DNA from: Perkinsus olseni | Lineage: Eukaryota > Perkinsozoa > Perkinsida | Assembly (NCBI GenBank): GCA_013115125.1 | Contig: JABANN010000067.1 | Span: forward strand, 17,989 to 81,988 | DNA length: 64,000 nucleotides | Reading direction: 5' to 3' | In this document: in pieces, positions 11,688-24,088 of the stretch | Layout of the letters: each line of letters opens with the position of its first letter | How positions within the stretch are numbered: position 1 is the first letter of the stretch | Translations under genes and position numbers: made by a program | Notes under the pieces: generated by a model | The model's database searches: none | Seen by the model: the letters and a program-made list of their open reading frames with translations, nothing else | What the model was told of the DNA's origin: nothing

Positions 11688-12762
11688 GGTGAGGGTGAAT
11701 ACTGAGGTAGTACACTAAGAACGGCTCCTACTAACACATCCCTCGGCAACAAGGCTCAGTCGCGGAAGGCACCTTGATGACTGGCGCCTGTTCGTGGATC
11801 GGAACTCTGACAACACAAAAGAGCATCTGAATTAGGGTCCGAGGGCCCATCAGCAGGGCGGGCATGTTATTCAAGCCCTCACGTGGTCCAATGCAAGATT
11901 TCTTCTCCCTCGCAATAATCGCTTATCACCCGTCTATTACCAGCAGTATCATCATTCTCGCTAGTCGTACAGACTTCCTTCGGGACGTTTGAACTCATCT
12001 CGACTGTTCGTGATCAATCCTTCAGGCAGCACACGGATGTAGATATCCTCGGCTCGAAAAGAAAAACTTCAAAAATGATCACAACCACAACAAACGTAGT
12101 GACTTCATTCCACAGCTAAACTAAGGCTTCGCGCGAAGAGGATCCACACCCCCAACTCTGAGAGACTTTGTTTTGAAGGGAAATACTCAGCGCAAGGATG
12201 GTGCATGCAGAAATGGGAAAGTCCAGTTTCCCGATGTACTCGTGCATCGCTTTTCTGGCGTTTCTCTGAAGTCGCTTCACTGAGTCGCGCCCTACGCAGG
12301 ATAGGCCGAGCGGATTCAAAGGTCTAAAAGATAGCCACGTTGGTACTCATTAACCACGGATGTCATCCAAGTGCGATTATTTCCTACGCTCCATTCACTT
12401 TAATTGACGTGGAGCATACTACCCGCAGAACAGGGAATGAATTCAAGATCACAGCAAAGATGGCAGTGCCAATCAGTTGCTCACAGAGAATATTAAACGG
12501 TATATTTGATCTACCAGATTATGCGTATCGCCCTTGTGTCGTGTGCACCCGGTAACAGTTGGACCATCATATCCCCCATCAATTACTTCTACTAAGCACG
12601 ACAAAGGATATCAAACTTCACAACCAGTATCAAAACTAGACCCACTCTAGCAATCAATGACGATGCGCCACGTAATAATCAGCAAGATACGATGCATCAA
12701 GCTGTGTACTCAGTAAAAATGTCTTCACGATAGAAATGGACTATATCATCTTCATACGGGAC
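11688..12762. other. Spacer between MATH gene and flavoprotein gene
   Basis: No gene assigned. A minus-strand frame at 12116-12319 contains NKVSQSWGCGSS, resembling the QSWGCP of the neighbouring MATH domain, and may be a remnant of another MATH unit. Confidence 0.3.
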
Positions 12763-14612
12763 TTAGTGGTGGTGGACCTCCTCAGCAGGATCAAGTCTGT
12801 AGAGGTGAGGCTCGGCCTTCCTTGCCAAATGCCACTGTTGATCCACGAAGAATTGTTCGCTCTTCAGTTGTGCTGCGGGGGCGGGGAGCTAACACAGCAA
12901 GAAATCCAGGTTTGCAACCGAGAGGAAGTATTCCTCACCCCGGTGGTAACTCCACGCATGTGACCGAGAGTAATCGCCATGTGGATGATATCCGGACGTC
13001 GATACCTGTGGCAACATGGTGACTCGACATACACGATCGCCAGACATACATCCTCGGTGATGCACCAAGCTCTTGCTGAACGATGTTCTCCAACGCGGAG
13101 TCAGCTTGACCCTTGGGCCAGTTCGGGGGCTTCCCCGCGTAAGTGCCCGCCGTGGCCATCATCTTCTCTTCATTAACCTACGACCACCGCTGCAAGGATT
13201 GCTGGTCTACCTCATCCCTACCGTATTGCAGTCGCCAATTGCGAAGATGTTGTGTTGCCCGGCAACCTGACGATCACCAAATTTCTGAAGAAAAATACGG
13301 CGAGAGGTCCTACGTGGAGATAGTCATCAACTCTAATCCGTCCGCGTTGGTCGAAAGTGTGATCCGGTAGTCCACCACTGCCGCGGAGCCAGCTGGTATT
13401 AGGCTCCGCCCTTACACACGGAACACGTCACCAGTAAGTCTTCTGTATCCAACAATAGACCTACCCTGTACACCAGAAAACTAGATCAGGCTTCGCGGAG
13501 CTGCCGTCGGAGAAATGAACCACTCCGGGGTCTGCGACAGCAGAATCAGCTCGACATATAACGCTGTAGTCCTACTCTTGACGAAAGGCTTATCCTTAAA
13601 CTGCTCTCTGGTGATGTCTTGTGTAGTCACCCCGGAGCGTACATAAACCTTTCACACACATGAGCGAGCAACCACTTTCCACCAACCCCTACACCAAGCT
13701 CCTTCAGTTCAGATTCGACCTGTGAGATAAACTCCGACGGTAAAAACCTGAGGATATGACAATGAAACACGTCCGACGAGAGAATAGAACTTACCCTTCG
13801 TGGCCCTTAGAAGCTCCTGGCTTGAGAATACGATTACCCTTCGTGATGATGCTCAGCTTCTTGCTGGGATACTTCTGATTAATCTCCCCAACAATCTCGA
13901 TGGCAACCGGCCCACCACCAATGAACATCTATAGTCCCGGATCACGATACCTCACACGCATCAACCTACTATGTCCTTGGCTTCCTCTATTGCCTTAGCG
14001 CTTTCCTCGTAAAAATCGAGAATCTGCTTGGTCATGGTGTAAGCTACAGAACAACAGGATGGGTCTCCGCTCAGGCCTGGCTTAGCACTCACTGACAGGG
14101 GGATCAGCAGGGCCAGTATTGACTGCTCCTGTAGCGATGACCAGGTAGTCATAGGGGATGGTCTGGCCGCCTTCAACAACCACGGCGTTGTTTGCTACGT
14201 CAAGACTGATGGCCTGATGAAGATCCATCTAATGATGCTTTACACCGCATCCCTCACCGGCTTGAAGATTTGATGTACGTTCGACTTGAACAGAGCGTTC
14301 TGCGGGATGACCATATGCTTTCCCCACTCCGGCCTCACGCAGGCACGCACCCCGCCAAGCTGAGGGAAGGTCGCACTCTCCCCTTGGCTCCCAAGCGAGT
14401 ATTACTTTATGCACTAAACCTGCATACCGCGCTTCGATCTGTGTAACCCCAGCGAATAGATCTTGAGCCAAGATGGTAGCTCCCTGTCCGGCGTATCCTC
14501 CACCTGGGAAGTGATCATATTGTGCAAGCCCCTCAAGGAAGTTCTCACCAACAACCACAAGCTTCTTGTTGGACTGGAAGTTGCGAGGGACCGTGCTGAA
14601 CATGCTACCCAT
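12763..14612 (-). CDS. FSP1/AIFM2-like FAD-dependent NAD(P)H oxidoreductase
   Basis: The gene starts MGSMFSTVPRNFQSNKKLVVV. An intron with donor GTGAGAAC joins it to KLVVVGGGYAGQGATILAQD, a Rossmann GxGxxG nucleotide-binding motif. Further exons give IPYDYLVIATGA (FAD-binding ATG motif), TMTKQILDFYEESAKAIEEA, DIMFIGGGPVAIEIVGEIN (second Rossmann motif, NAD(P)H site), and QHNIFAIGDCNT (the GD motif that contacts FAD). The last exon reads AQLKSEQFFVDQQWHLARK and ends VHHH with a TAA at 12763-12765. This order is that of the FSP1/AIFM2 branch of two-dinucleotide-binding flavoproteins, which reduce quinones with NAD(P)H. Introns are about 45-55 nt. I see no mitochondrial presequence; MGS at the start could allow N-myristoylation as in animal FSP1, which is inference. 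Two internal exons (13250-13800) are only partly resolved. Confidence 0.75.
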
Positions 14613-15195
14613 TCCGAACGGGGGTCAAAAAAATATAGCTGACAACACAACTGCGAAAGATTCCCCTTCGTTGCCCAACTACACGCGGAGTGGAAGGGTG
14701 AATATGATACGACGTATCAAGTGAAACAAGGTCATATTACAATGTGAGATAAATCGAGTAAGGCGGAGTTATACCGAACCTGAGAGACTTGTGAGGATCT
14801 AAATACTTACAGGGTCCACTCACCTCCTCGCTGCGCTCTGGCATTAGATTTGTGATCACTGGTAGGATTGGTGAGACGGTCTCGATCTTGGCGCATCTTC
14901 TCGATCTCTGCTCGGAGAGTCTGGACATATATTGGCGCGTAACTACATAGACATCACTGTATAACTTAAGTACTTCAAAGATTTCACTGTGGCTTTCCGC
15001 AGGAAAGAGAAACACCAGGCACTTACACACACATATGATCTCCGACGAAAGACAAGAAGACCTGCAGTAGCTGCCGCATCTTCCCTTCAACCAAAGCTAG
15101 CGTCCATGGCTGCTTCCCTAACGATAGCGACAGCTCCCAAGTATTGCTAGACCGTACGTCCGAAATGCTACCTAGACATCCCCGAGGCAACAACA
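14613..15195. other. Spacer, one unassigned frame
   Basis: A minus-strand frame at 14737-15090 is open for 117 codons but shows no domain, signal or family likeness. It may be the 3' flank of the TCP11-like gene or an upstream leader of the flavoprotein gene. Confidence 0.25.
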
Positions 15196-18100
15196 CTACA
15201 GCAAGTCGCGTCCGCGCTGCTTCAGTATTGGCTGGGGAGTCCCGTGCCAGCGGCGTTCTCGGGCTTTTCGGTACTGAATAGCACGCATCATTTCAACCCG
15301 AAGGGCTCGGCCACACTCTTCACCTTCAGCACCATTCGAAGCCGCAGATGTGGTCTCAGTCGCCTCGTCACCAGCAGCGGGTGATGTTGTAGCACCAGGC
15401 ACTTGAGACGAAGGTTCTCCCGCCTTCTTGAGTGCATCCTCAAATGACTTTTGCACCCGAGAGGAAAGCAGCCGAATAACTGCTGTCTGTTGACTCGAAG
15501 GCTTCTCAATGTCTCGCTGGCACCTGATATACCCAGCACTTCACCAGCAGAGTGTAGCGCCTCTCAGCTACCCATTCAGCGCAACAATCATTCGGTCCAT
15601 CTTGCCATTCTCAATCAGCTCAGCTCTGATGTCCACACCAACCTAACATGCACGACGGGATACCACAGTAAAGCAGGTGATGCAGCTCGGTACCTCGGAC
15701 ATAGCGGTTATAATCTCGTGCAAGAGCTCATCGGACGTCGTCTCCTGCTCGGCTGCATCTCCCGAACTCTCGGACTTTTTTCCAGCCGCAACAGCCGCCT
15801 GCCTCCCAGGATGCTGCTTCACAGGCATCGTTGCAAGTACCTTCGGTAAAAAAGGTTCGCCGACGTAAGCACGAGCTGCCCTACACTCTTGGCCTCAATA
15901 ACACGCCAGAGCCTCTCGAACATCTTCGTCACAACAGCAACATTGGTAGTAAGTTTAGTCGGCAGCTTCAGTTGGTGCAAAACTACAGCGATAGCAGCAA
16001 GCTCGGCGGTGGCCATCAGCTCGTGAGCAAATTGTATCAAACATGAAGTGTCCGGCCTCAGAGGTTCGGGTATCTACCAGATGCATCTTACGTCGACCCC
16101 TAAGTAGTAGACCTTTCACTACCTCATGGCTGTCATGCAAGGTATCTTTGTCAACACCATGGCAACAAAGCTCGGCTAACTCCAGCAAAAGTAGCCTGAC
16201 CCACAATTTGTTAACCAACCGTCTAAAATTCGCCCGCTCACCGGCCAGCCAGTTGATGCATGAGAGCCTCCGACTGAAGGCTGGCGTCCACAATACCGTC
16301 AGCGTCCTCGCCGAGTTTCAACAGGCCATTACGGAACATCCTCTTCGAGGCAGACAAGTCCACAACACCGACATCAATCATCTAACAAAGCCTTAATAGC
16401 GCGGCACAACTACGCCAGCATCGCTAGCACCCTCATGAAATGCTCGAATTCGAGTTGCCTCCTCTCCTTCATAGACACCTGTACAATAGAAAGGATCAAA
16501 AGGCGAGCACTCAGACGTAGCGGTACCTGTGTGGTCCTGTAGCTCTGCAGCTCAGCCTCGAGGACGTCACACTGCTCGAACAAGAACGACAGAGAATTCA
16601 CTATCTCCTCGTGGAAGGCCTTCACAGCATCCTGAACACGGGAAGTACCACGATAGTATAAACTTGGGTAGTTCTACCTCGGCTGACGCATATTCATTTA
16701 GCGAAGGCTTCTTCACTATTTCATTATCGTACCATTCCACCGTCTTCTTGTGCGATGCTGGAGATTCAAGGCGATACAGCATATCCACCACGACCTTGAG
16801 CACCTGCACAAATCGTTAACGCTGCAACCAGCTGCGGCACATCTTTTGGACCCTACTAGTGATGCCCAGACAGAAGTACCCCCGGGGAGGACTCGGGTGC
16901 AGTATTGTCACGCGTTCTAGGAAGATAGTTACACCGACAACACTAGAGATGCCACACAATCATCGGCATCGGGTTTCGATGAGCGGTTACGGCATAGTCA
17001 GAGCGTTGAAACACGCTGCACTTTCTACCACCTACCTGCACGAATGTCTCTCTATCGAAGGCTTGATGCTCTATCTGCTGCTTGAGGAGTTCCAGGTCCA
17101 ATCGAGAGGCGAATTCGGCCTGTCTCGCCTGCAGCAGTACACAATGAACTGTCCACCTGTTGTAGAGGACCAACTTGAGGTAAAAAACTGCACATTCTCG
17201 ATCGGAGCTCAGCCAATCTGGCGAAAACGAAGGAGTAGTCCGGCGGTCGCTTCTGTAGGTCTTCTCTGTGCAAGTCCCAGAACGCTCTGCAACAACGACA
17301 CTGTCGAGATTTCGGTGCACCAAAAATTCAGCACCTCTTAAAGGTCTTGGCAATTCTGTCAGCCATCTCCTTCTCCTTATCGTCAGTGAAGGCCTGGTTC
17401 ATGTAGCCAGAGACTCCGGACCATGTCAGCTCAGGGCATGTACGGACTAACGGGCCGTCGAATGTTTCCCAAGGAAAAAAGAAATTTGTCCCTCTTACGA
17501 GTATGATAGAACAGCCATTCACTTGTGACGAATGACAGAGCGTTCGACAGCTGCTTCACATTGCGAAGACCAGCCTCGCCCATCCGGACGTGTACCTCAC
17601 CGAACCGCATTCTCAATGACCCGATCTTCGTCTAGCCTTACCTCTGCTATTAACGCGCGAAGACGGTCGACCATATCTGCTGGTGGGTACTGACCATGGG
17701 CGGCGATATTGCGCAGGAGGCTGAGCGGAACCCGTAGCAGCACAACGTCCATTCATTTTCTACCTGTCCACTTCATCAACTAACTTCTGTTTGCTGCGCT
17801 TCAGCGAGCGCGACTCGTCCAGGAGGCTTTCACTATGGTGTATACTGGTCAGACATTCAGTATACTAACAACCGGTCATTAGTCACAGTACCTCTTTGGA
17901 GCGGTTCTGCCTCCGTGCTCGGTACTGCTCCCAATGGCAGGATTGCCAGACTCGACGTTCGGTTCGGACTCCGTCATGGCTGAAGCTGCCTTGTCAGGCC
18001 TAGCAATACGATCGACTGGGCTCTCATGTTCGACCAAATTTAGCATTACTCTGTTAGCTTAAGCTCCTCTGGGGCCTGGAATATCTTCCGCGGGGAAGGT

Positions 18101-18357
18101 GTGGCCTCAATCTCCTCCGAAGATACGCTCTCAGCCCTCGACGGATCAATAGGCTGACCGGCGGGGGTGTTGGGTGGCGTAGCGTCACCCTCCTCGGGTT
18201 GGGAGGTGCCGCAATCACTCTCATCCTCGAGGTCCCTTCGATGGGTCTCGTAGACCTTGTAGGCACCATAGCCAGCCGCGGCGACTAAACAGACCGCACT
18301 GGTAACCTTCAGGATCGCGGTAAGGCTTGAGCCACTTGTAGGGCTACCATGTGGCAT
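15196..18357 (-). CDS. Membrane-anchored TCP11-family protein
   Basis: About twelve exons. Exon 1 (18357-18060) opens MPHGSPTSGSSLTAILK with a single membrane segment at residues about 11-31 and then an acidic Pro/Glu-rich tail. Later exons give SLLRNIAAHGQYPPADMVDR, GYMNQAFTDDKEKEMADRI, EFASRLDLELLKQQIEHQAF and VLKVVVDMLYRLESPASHKK, then AVKAFHEEIVNSLSFLFEQC, DVLEAELQSYR and LLLLELAELCCHGVD. The Leu-Lys-Gln-Gln-Ile-x-His stretch followed by a helix and Ser-Pro is the hallmark of the TCP11/Sok1 domain. The last exon is a low-complexity Ala/Glu tail ending RGRDLL with a TAG at 15196-15198. Known TCP11 proteins act in signalling and sperm function, but the molecular role is poorly defined. The membrane anchor is unusual for the family. 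Introns measured include 46 nt (17129-17174). Confidence 0.6.
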
Positions 18358-18681
18358 AGTACGGAAGTAACTGGATCAATTCCAAACTGCTACTAGAGTT
18401 AGAAAGCATTATGGGAGGCCAGGAACGACAGGCGACTGGGATACAACTTGCCAGCGTCACGCGACGAGACACTGAAGGCCTCATATTATTAGAAGATACG
18501 AAAAAACGATTCAATCATATCTTACGTTCTTCGCTCCGCTTCAACCCACCAGCGCACGCCCTAAGTACGACCTTTTTCCGCCTTTGGCAGAGACCGGCTT
18601 TGGCTCATCTTGATCTTTCTCACCGTATTATCCTTTGCTTACCCGTATTGCAACTCCGCGAGCAGATTTATCTTAGCAGTA

Positions 18682-19669
18682 ATGTCAGTAGCAGCAGCTG
18701 ACCCAATGGGCGACAGCTCTCCTGATGATGCCGACTTCCAAGACTGTGGCAGTGTGGATGCGAGACGAATGGAGGAAGAGTCAATTCAAGAAGATTCGCC
18801 GGCTGGATCGGCATCACGAGGTGGTAGTAGGCAGAAAGTCGATGATCGAGAGCATGAGCGCTCGGATAACGGCGAAGTGAAACAGGAGGAGGGTGTCAAT
18901 AATGGCGGCAGCGGCGGCGGTGACGCTCGTGATTCCCTAGCGAAGGGTGGGCACTCTTCGACGGACGTTGAGACGCCCACCGGGAAAAAAGCTGCCGATC
19001 GGACGATTCGAGCTGACGGAGAAGAGCTTGGCGGGAAAGCTGACGTGCAAGAAGATGATCGCGATGGAGCTGAGCATGAGGGCGAGGTTCCGGACCCCGT
19101 CAGCGCAATACCAGTGATGCCCCCACCCAGTGACTCTTCTGTCAATGAAAACGGTAGTGATGAGTAGCTCGCGAGGCTTGTGGATGCCACTGGTAGGTTT
19201 CCCACCGTTGGGGGAGGATCCGGTGGAGACTGAGAAGAAGATGAAAAAGCAGATGACTTGGGGAGAAACATGGCGGACCTTGACCCTGGCTCCAAGGGCT
19301 GCTGGGGTTATGATGAAGGTGATGCAGAAGGGCAAGGGCTATCGCGCTGTGATACCTTGGGAGTCTCCTAACATTCTGATCAGCGTCCTGTCGTGAACGT
19401 GTGCCCTCGCGCACCCTCATTGTGTATGAAAATGCTTCGCTCTATCGCCGTACAGACTGTACGGTACAGTGGGTATTCACTGTAGATTCACGCGCCGCCG
19501 AGAGAGTTATCTGGGTGACGCTTCTCATAGAATCTCTGGAACGGGACTGGGATTGAATTTTGATGCTCGCTGGGGGTCAGGTTCCGATTCGACGAATGTT
19601 CCGGAGACCGAAGAGACGAACGTGGAACACCCACATGGAAACGTACTCGGGGACGAGGTTGCAGCATAG
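18682..19669 (+). CDS. Acidic low-complexity protein, unrecognised
   Basis: The first exon runs from ATG 18682 (MSVAAADPMGDSSPDDADF) to about 19165 and is rich in Glu, Asp, Ser and Gly. Its long antisense frame is a shadow of this composition. A later exon around 19210-19380 and a last one ending HPHGNVLGDEVAA with a TAG at 19667-19669 probably belong to it; the exact joins are unclear. There is no domain, signal peptide or membrane segment. It sits head-to-head with the TCP11-like gene (325 bp apart) and tail-to-head with the hydrolase only 40 bp further on, so a shared transcript cannot be excluded. Confidence 0.4.
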
Positions 19670-19708
19670 TCTTACCAGCTGCTGACGTCTTCTAGATACG
19701 TCAGTGTG

Positions 19709-21471
19709 ATGAGTTCAGCGGGGAAAAACGCACCCCGGCACGACTTGCGAGCAGTCCGAGCTATCGCTAATACGACCGTCCCTAACGTCCTTCTCCCTAG
19801 TGGTGTGGTGAGATCCCTCACTGCCTTCTAGTGATCAGTGGCTTGCTTCTTTTCAGTTCCGATGCAAACAGTATATAGCCTTTCAAGAGCGAGACATGGG
19901 GAATCGTCTGCACCAGCCCGTTAAAATAGGTATGCCGTCCGATGAACGTTCAATAAGTGAATCCACGCCTCGGTAGATTGGATATGGCCGAAGAACGTCA
20001 CCCCAGACCGAGATCAGAGCAGCCATGTTCTCAAGGAGTGCCCCACACCAGAGGAGCTGCAGCACAATACAGTCATCTTGTAGTATAGCCTGCTTCGTTA
20101 TTGATTGGACCCCTTTGTCGACTAATAGATACGTCCACGGTGGCGGCTTCTGCATGTGTAGTAGCGGTACGCACCGTCACCTCCTCTACACTCTAGCCCT
20201 GAAGACTGAGAGGTGTATCTTGTGAGTCCCAGGGCCCATATTGGAGCTTCGAACGGGGTATCCCTTCAGGTGTTGTGTGAACTATCGACAACCTCCAGAG
20301 ATCAGCCTGCTGGAGTCGACCTCCGACGTGGAATGCATGTAGAGGCTCTCCGACCGACTGCCCGCACTAGTCTCCGTGATAGGTATCGGTATCTCATTTC
20401 CAATATGGGCGTGTCGCCTGAGCGTATTGCCATTGCTGGTGACTCGGCGGGTGGGGATATGGCCGTACTAGCGCTAGTGCAGCTCCGGAATAAGAAAGTA
20501 GTGACCAGAGCCTGCCGTTGCCGTTGACCATACCTAGGCCATTACAAGAACAATACATGTTTGGATCAGATTCCACTGCCAGGCTGTGCCTGTCTGATCT
20601 CCCCATGGGTGGATTTGGCGGATAAGGTGGACTACTTCGATCAAACTCCGCAACAGACGCCCAGGGTAAGCCCCGAATGAAAAGTTGACAGAATGGCTCG
20701 TGCAGCAGAAGTGATGAGCCCATCGACCTGCTTCCTCTCAGGAGCTTCCTGGGTCGGAGAGTATCACCAGCAGCAGCCGCCGAGGTTCCAACCGACGGCG
20801 GAAGAGCAGTTATGATCAAGGCGCATACACTTGCGTTGACTACCTTCCAGCCGATTTGGTAGGGTCGACCGAACTGCGGTTACAGAACTTCTCGTCGGCC
20901 GATCAGTCGATCATCTCAGGTCGTCGACTTTGCGCAACTCGCTATTGGTGACATCTCTGCGGACGATCCACGAGTCTCGGCAATGTACGCCGATTTGCGT
21001 GGGCTGCCTGACATGCTGGTGATACTCATGATTCAACTCCTCCCTCGTCATTATCCTCGTCGCAACAGATACATGCGGGTCAGGCGGAGCTTCTTCTCCC
21101 TCAAATAGAACGGTTTGCTGCGAAGTTCTCGGCGCAGAAGTCAGATAGAGTTGAACTCGAATATCGGGAATTCGAGGATATGGTAATACGCTTTACAGCT
21201 TCGGTCAAATCGTTCCCGCACGACGGCGGCCTAGGATGTTGGCGAGTTGCGGTATTAATAGCTGGCTCAAGATTCTTTTGTTCAGGTGCATGTCTTCCAG
21301 TTGTTCAGCTTCTGCTGTGGTCCAGACGAGGCCCCAAACCGTTCATTGTCTGATATTGCAGATTTCGTAAGTTTTAATCCAGGAGGGCCTCCACCGAGCT
21401 GCTACCTCCCTCAGATCCAGCGTCACACACAGCCGCGTTTTGTCTCCGACAATGGCAACCCATTGTCGTAA
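19709..21471 (+). CDS. Hormone-sensitive-lipase-type alpha/beta hydrolase
   Basis: Motifs appear in the order of the HSL (alpha/beta-hydrolase_3) family. YVHGGGF (oxyanion hole, about 20130, after a 49-nt intron GTAGTATAG...CTAATAG) comes first, then VNYRQPPE in the place of the usual DYRLAPE. RYLISNMGVSPERIAIAGDS continues into AGG, with Ser of GDSAGG as nucleophile (about 20440). PLPGCACLISPWVDLA, ISADDPRVSAMYADLRGLPD and HAGQAELLLPQIERF follow. Across a 103-nt intron (21183-21285) comes DMVHVFQLFSF with the catalytic His. The last exon ends PRFVSDNGNPLS and a TAA at 21469-21471. Such enzymes cleave carboxyl esters of short acyl chains or lipids. The start at 19709 (MSSAGKNAPRHDLRAV) is likely but the second exon is unresolved. 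No signal peptide is seen, so it is probably cytosolic. Confidence 0.75.
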
Positions 21472-21762
21472 GGAGCAGCCCCAAGTATCTCTACATTGTT
21501 ATGGTAGAAGAATAGCCGCTCTTGATTTCTGTCAACTTGCACCTTACACAAGGCCTGTGCGCCAAAGTACCATTTTTGAATATTGTTCCTCGGCTCTTAT
21601 CGTGAGCAATAAGTCTTTAATAATAATTCACTTCACTCTCAACATCATTACCTGGGATCCATTTCGCGTAGTGTTCAACAGTAAATCAACTGTAACCTCT
21701 CAGCCTCCGCTATCATCACCCTTTTTTACTCCCTTCTGTGTCCCTCCACTCATGCCCGGTGT

Positions 21763-23045
21763 ATGTCTCGTTATGCGCTTCTGGTGGTAGCTCTCCTCAC
21801 TATCATTGCCTGCGTACGCGCCTCGGCCGAAAGCAGCGAGTCGCGGCAGCGCTGGGTGAATGAGATAAACCTGTATCGGTGTATCCACGGACTCCCTCCG
21901 CTGCTGTGGGATACGGGGCTAGCGGATACTGCTTCGCAATTTGCCGGGCGGCTGTCCACTACAGGGCAGTCCTTCAGCGATGAACCATCTCGAACAACTT
22001 TAGCGTTCGGTTTCGGTAAATTCCACTGCGGCGATAGATACCGTGAATTCGACCAGACTTGTGCTGTGTGGTTTTGGTACCTTCAATATCTCGACACGTT
22101 TGGTCAGGAAGGCTGCGGATCGGTCACGTTGGCTGAGAGAGCGTGGAGCCCGAGAGATATCGAGGACGTTAAAATTATGCTATCTGATCGGGTTCAATAC
22201 GTTGGTTGCGCGTCTCGTGGGCACTTCTATGCATGCAAGTTCGACGGTAACTGCGGTGAGCCTGAACAACCCTGTGGGAAAAACACTACTGAGCTGCAGC
22301 ACTGTGTTGACGAGGCTTGCTTCTGGTGTAGGGATAACACCCGAGTCAGCTCTTGTTGGAAATGGAACCCCTATGTTGATCTCGGAACAACTACCACCAC
22401 CACTACTACTACTCGTCCTCTCGTGGATGGCTCCAAGATGTATGTGACGACCACAAGTAAGTAGCACACACTATTGACGAATTCTGATAACTTGGCACTT
22501 ACCCATTGTTCTTTCTGGAAACTGCCTTGGCTGCTTCCTGAGTCTCGCCTACGTCAGTTACCCCTTCGCGGACCTCGAATCTCCGAGGCCGAAGCACTCT
22601 GCCTACGACAACGACAAACAGCACGACGGCTGTTTTGCCGACTAGCGGTGGGTGGACTGACAAAGACGGCCCGATCGCTATGATGGACGAGATATCGGAG
22701 GATATTGAGATGGATACGGTGGATTCTATGGAATCCCACAACTTTTACTGCGAAACACCGGAGCTTGCAACTGCGGCGCATGCCTTTTGTTCAAGTATCC
22801 GCCGAGGCTCATGGTGCCAGCTGGACCAGACTCCTCCTACTTGTTTCGACGAGAGCCACCTCTGCGGGTGTTTCGGAGACCGGGATGTGCCGCGTGACTT
22901 TTACAATCCAACAGGGAACTGCTCCGTGTTGGAATCTCATTACTTCTGCCAGGCGGAGACGCGGAATGGACGATGTAACTTCGGGGCTGGTCCGCCTTAC
23001 TTATGCGAGGATTCCGATACAAACTGTGCCTGCGATAGGCTCTGA
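21763..23045 (+). CDS. Secreted CAP/SCP-domain protein with Cys-rich tail
   Basis: It starts with a clear signal peptide (MSRYALLVVALLTIIACVRA). The CAP domain follows: RQRWVNEINLYRCIHGLPPL, LWDTGLADTASQFAGRL (first helix) and VGCASRGHFYACKFDGNCGE (the CAP3/CAP4-type end). The EINLYR motif stands where most CAP proteins have HNxxR, so the usual cavity His is replaced. After a Cys-rich segment comes a run of Thr codons (about 22388-22413). An intron with donor GTAAGTAG at 22458 leads to exon 2, again Thr-rich, then a second Cys-rich module (YCETPELATAAHAFC to SDTNCACDRL, with TGA at 23043-23045). CAP proteins are extracellular and often lipid-binding. The Thr linker looks O-glycosylatable. Exon 2 lacks any domain I recognise. 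Confidence 0.7.
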
Positions 23046-23099
23046 CAAGCTTTGGTTAACAGCGATTCCAAGATTAGTTTGATTCAGATTCACTCCTTT

Positions 23100-23600
23100 G
23101 TCCAATTCAAATCGATTATCTGTCTCATGTAGTGGATGTAACATTGCCATGTCATGCAGCGTCACTAAACACATTTCCCCAACCCAGTGCTGGCCGACTT
23201 GTGTTAAAATTGTTAAGCTTGGGTCTACCAACACTTGAGGCAGCGGATAACGAAATCGAGCATCCCATTTACGAAGCTGAATTTCCCAGAGCCGCGGAAA
23301 CGAAAGGCCCAAAAACCATCCACGAATACTGGAGGTTTCAACGTGTATTGAAGTTCCCCTCTGCGAAATCGAAAGTTCTATCGTATCGGAAATGAAGTCA
23401 CGAAAGAGTTAAGTGTGGATTTGAAAGTTACAGGCCGAAATTAAGAGTACATTGCCTCCGCATGTCGAACCTCGACTCGAACACAAGACACCCAAGGGTT
23501 CGGCTGTCATCTGGTACCATTTCCAGCTGGACCTCCAAGCATATGGGCTTTCCAGCGGGCTTCCCACTCCTACATGGGAAAGAGTTTCTGATTCGCACAT
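23100..23600 (-). pseudogene. Possible MATH-domain remnant
   Basis: On the minus strand, LEVQLEMVPDDSRTLGCLVF and RFDMRRQCTLNFGL (about 23540-23420) and, further on, LNNFNTSRPALGWGNVFSDA (about 23210-23160) recall the middle and WG parts of a MATH domain. A TGA follows closely. I could not find intact splice joins, so a decayed copy is the simplest reading. It overlaps no other gene; the CAP gene ends at 23045. Confidence 0.3.
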
Positions 23601-24088
23601 CAACCCCGCCTCCGCGGATTTGTTGGTTCTATCTCTGAACGAAATACTGAAAAGGTGTGGATAATCCGAAATTAAGAATATGTAATTCTGCCTTCGTCTG
23701 CCAGTCAGGAGTTTAAGGTCGTGAGTCTCGATCGGTAGACGGCCTGCTATCGTGGGGTGAGGCTGATATCGACGGTCTCACCCAGCAGTGAGATCAGCTT
23801 GAGATCATCAGCAGCGAGATCATCAGGTCCGCTTGAGACCAGCTTTCGATTTACGCGCCACATTTCCCTCGCAGCGCACTCCGACACGACACTGTTGTGA
23901 TGATAGTCATCGACGTTGATATGTGCCAACGCGAGTCGATGAGTTGGAATGTTTTTCCATTCTTCCGACTCGGAAATTCAGGGCAACGTAGCATTCAACT
24001 AGGGGAGCCCGAAAGTACTCTCGAACACGACTTCATACACAGCACTGTTCATCCAACAACATGGGAGAATGCAACACATCCATGCCCA

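Noticed and set aside
17129-17156. A 28-nt intron in the TCP11-like gene
   Set aside because: An upstream donor (GTTGGTCC) gives a 46-nt intron (17129-17174) in the same phase and in line with the other introns.
18786-19295. 169-codon minus-strand Ser/Pro-rich frame
   Set aside because: It is the complement of the acidic Glu/Asp-rich exon on the plus strand, with composition explained by that.
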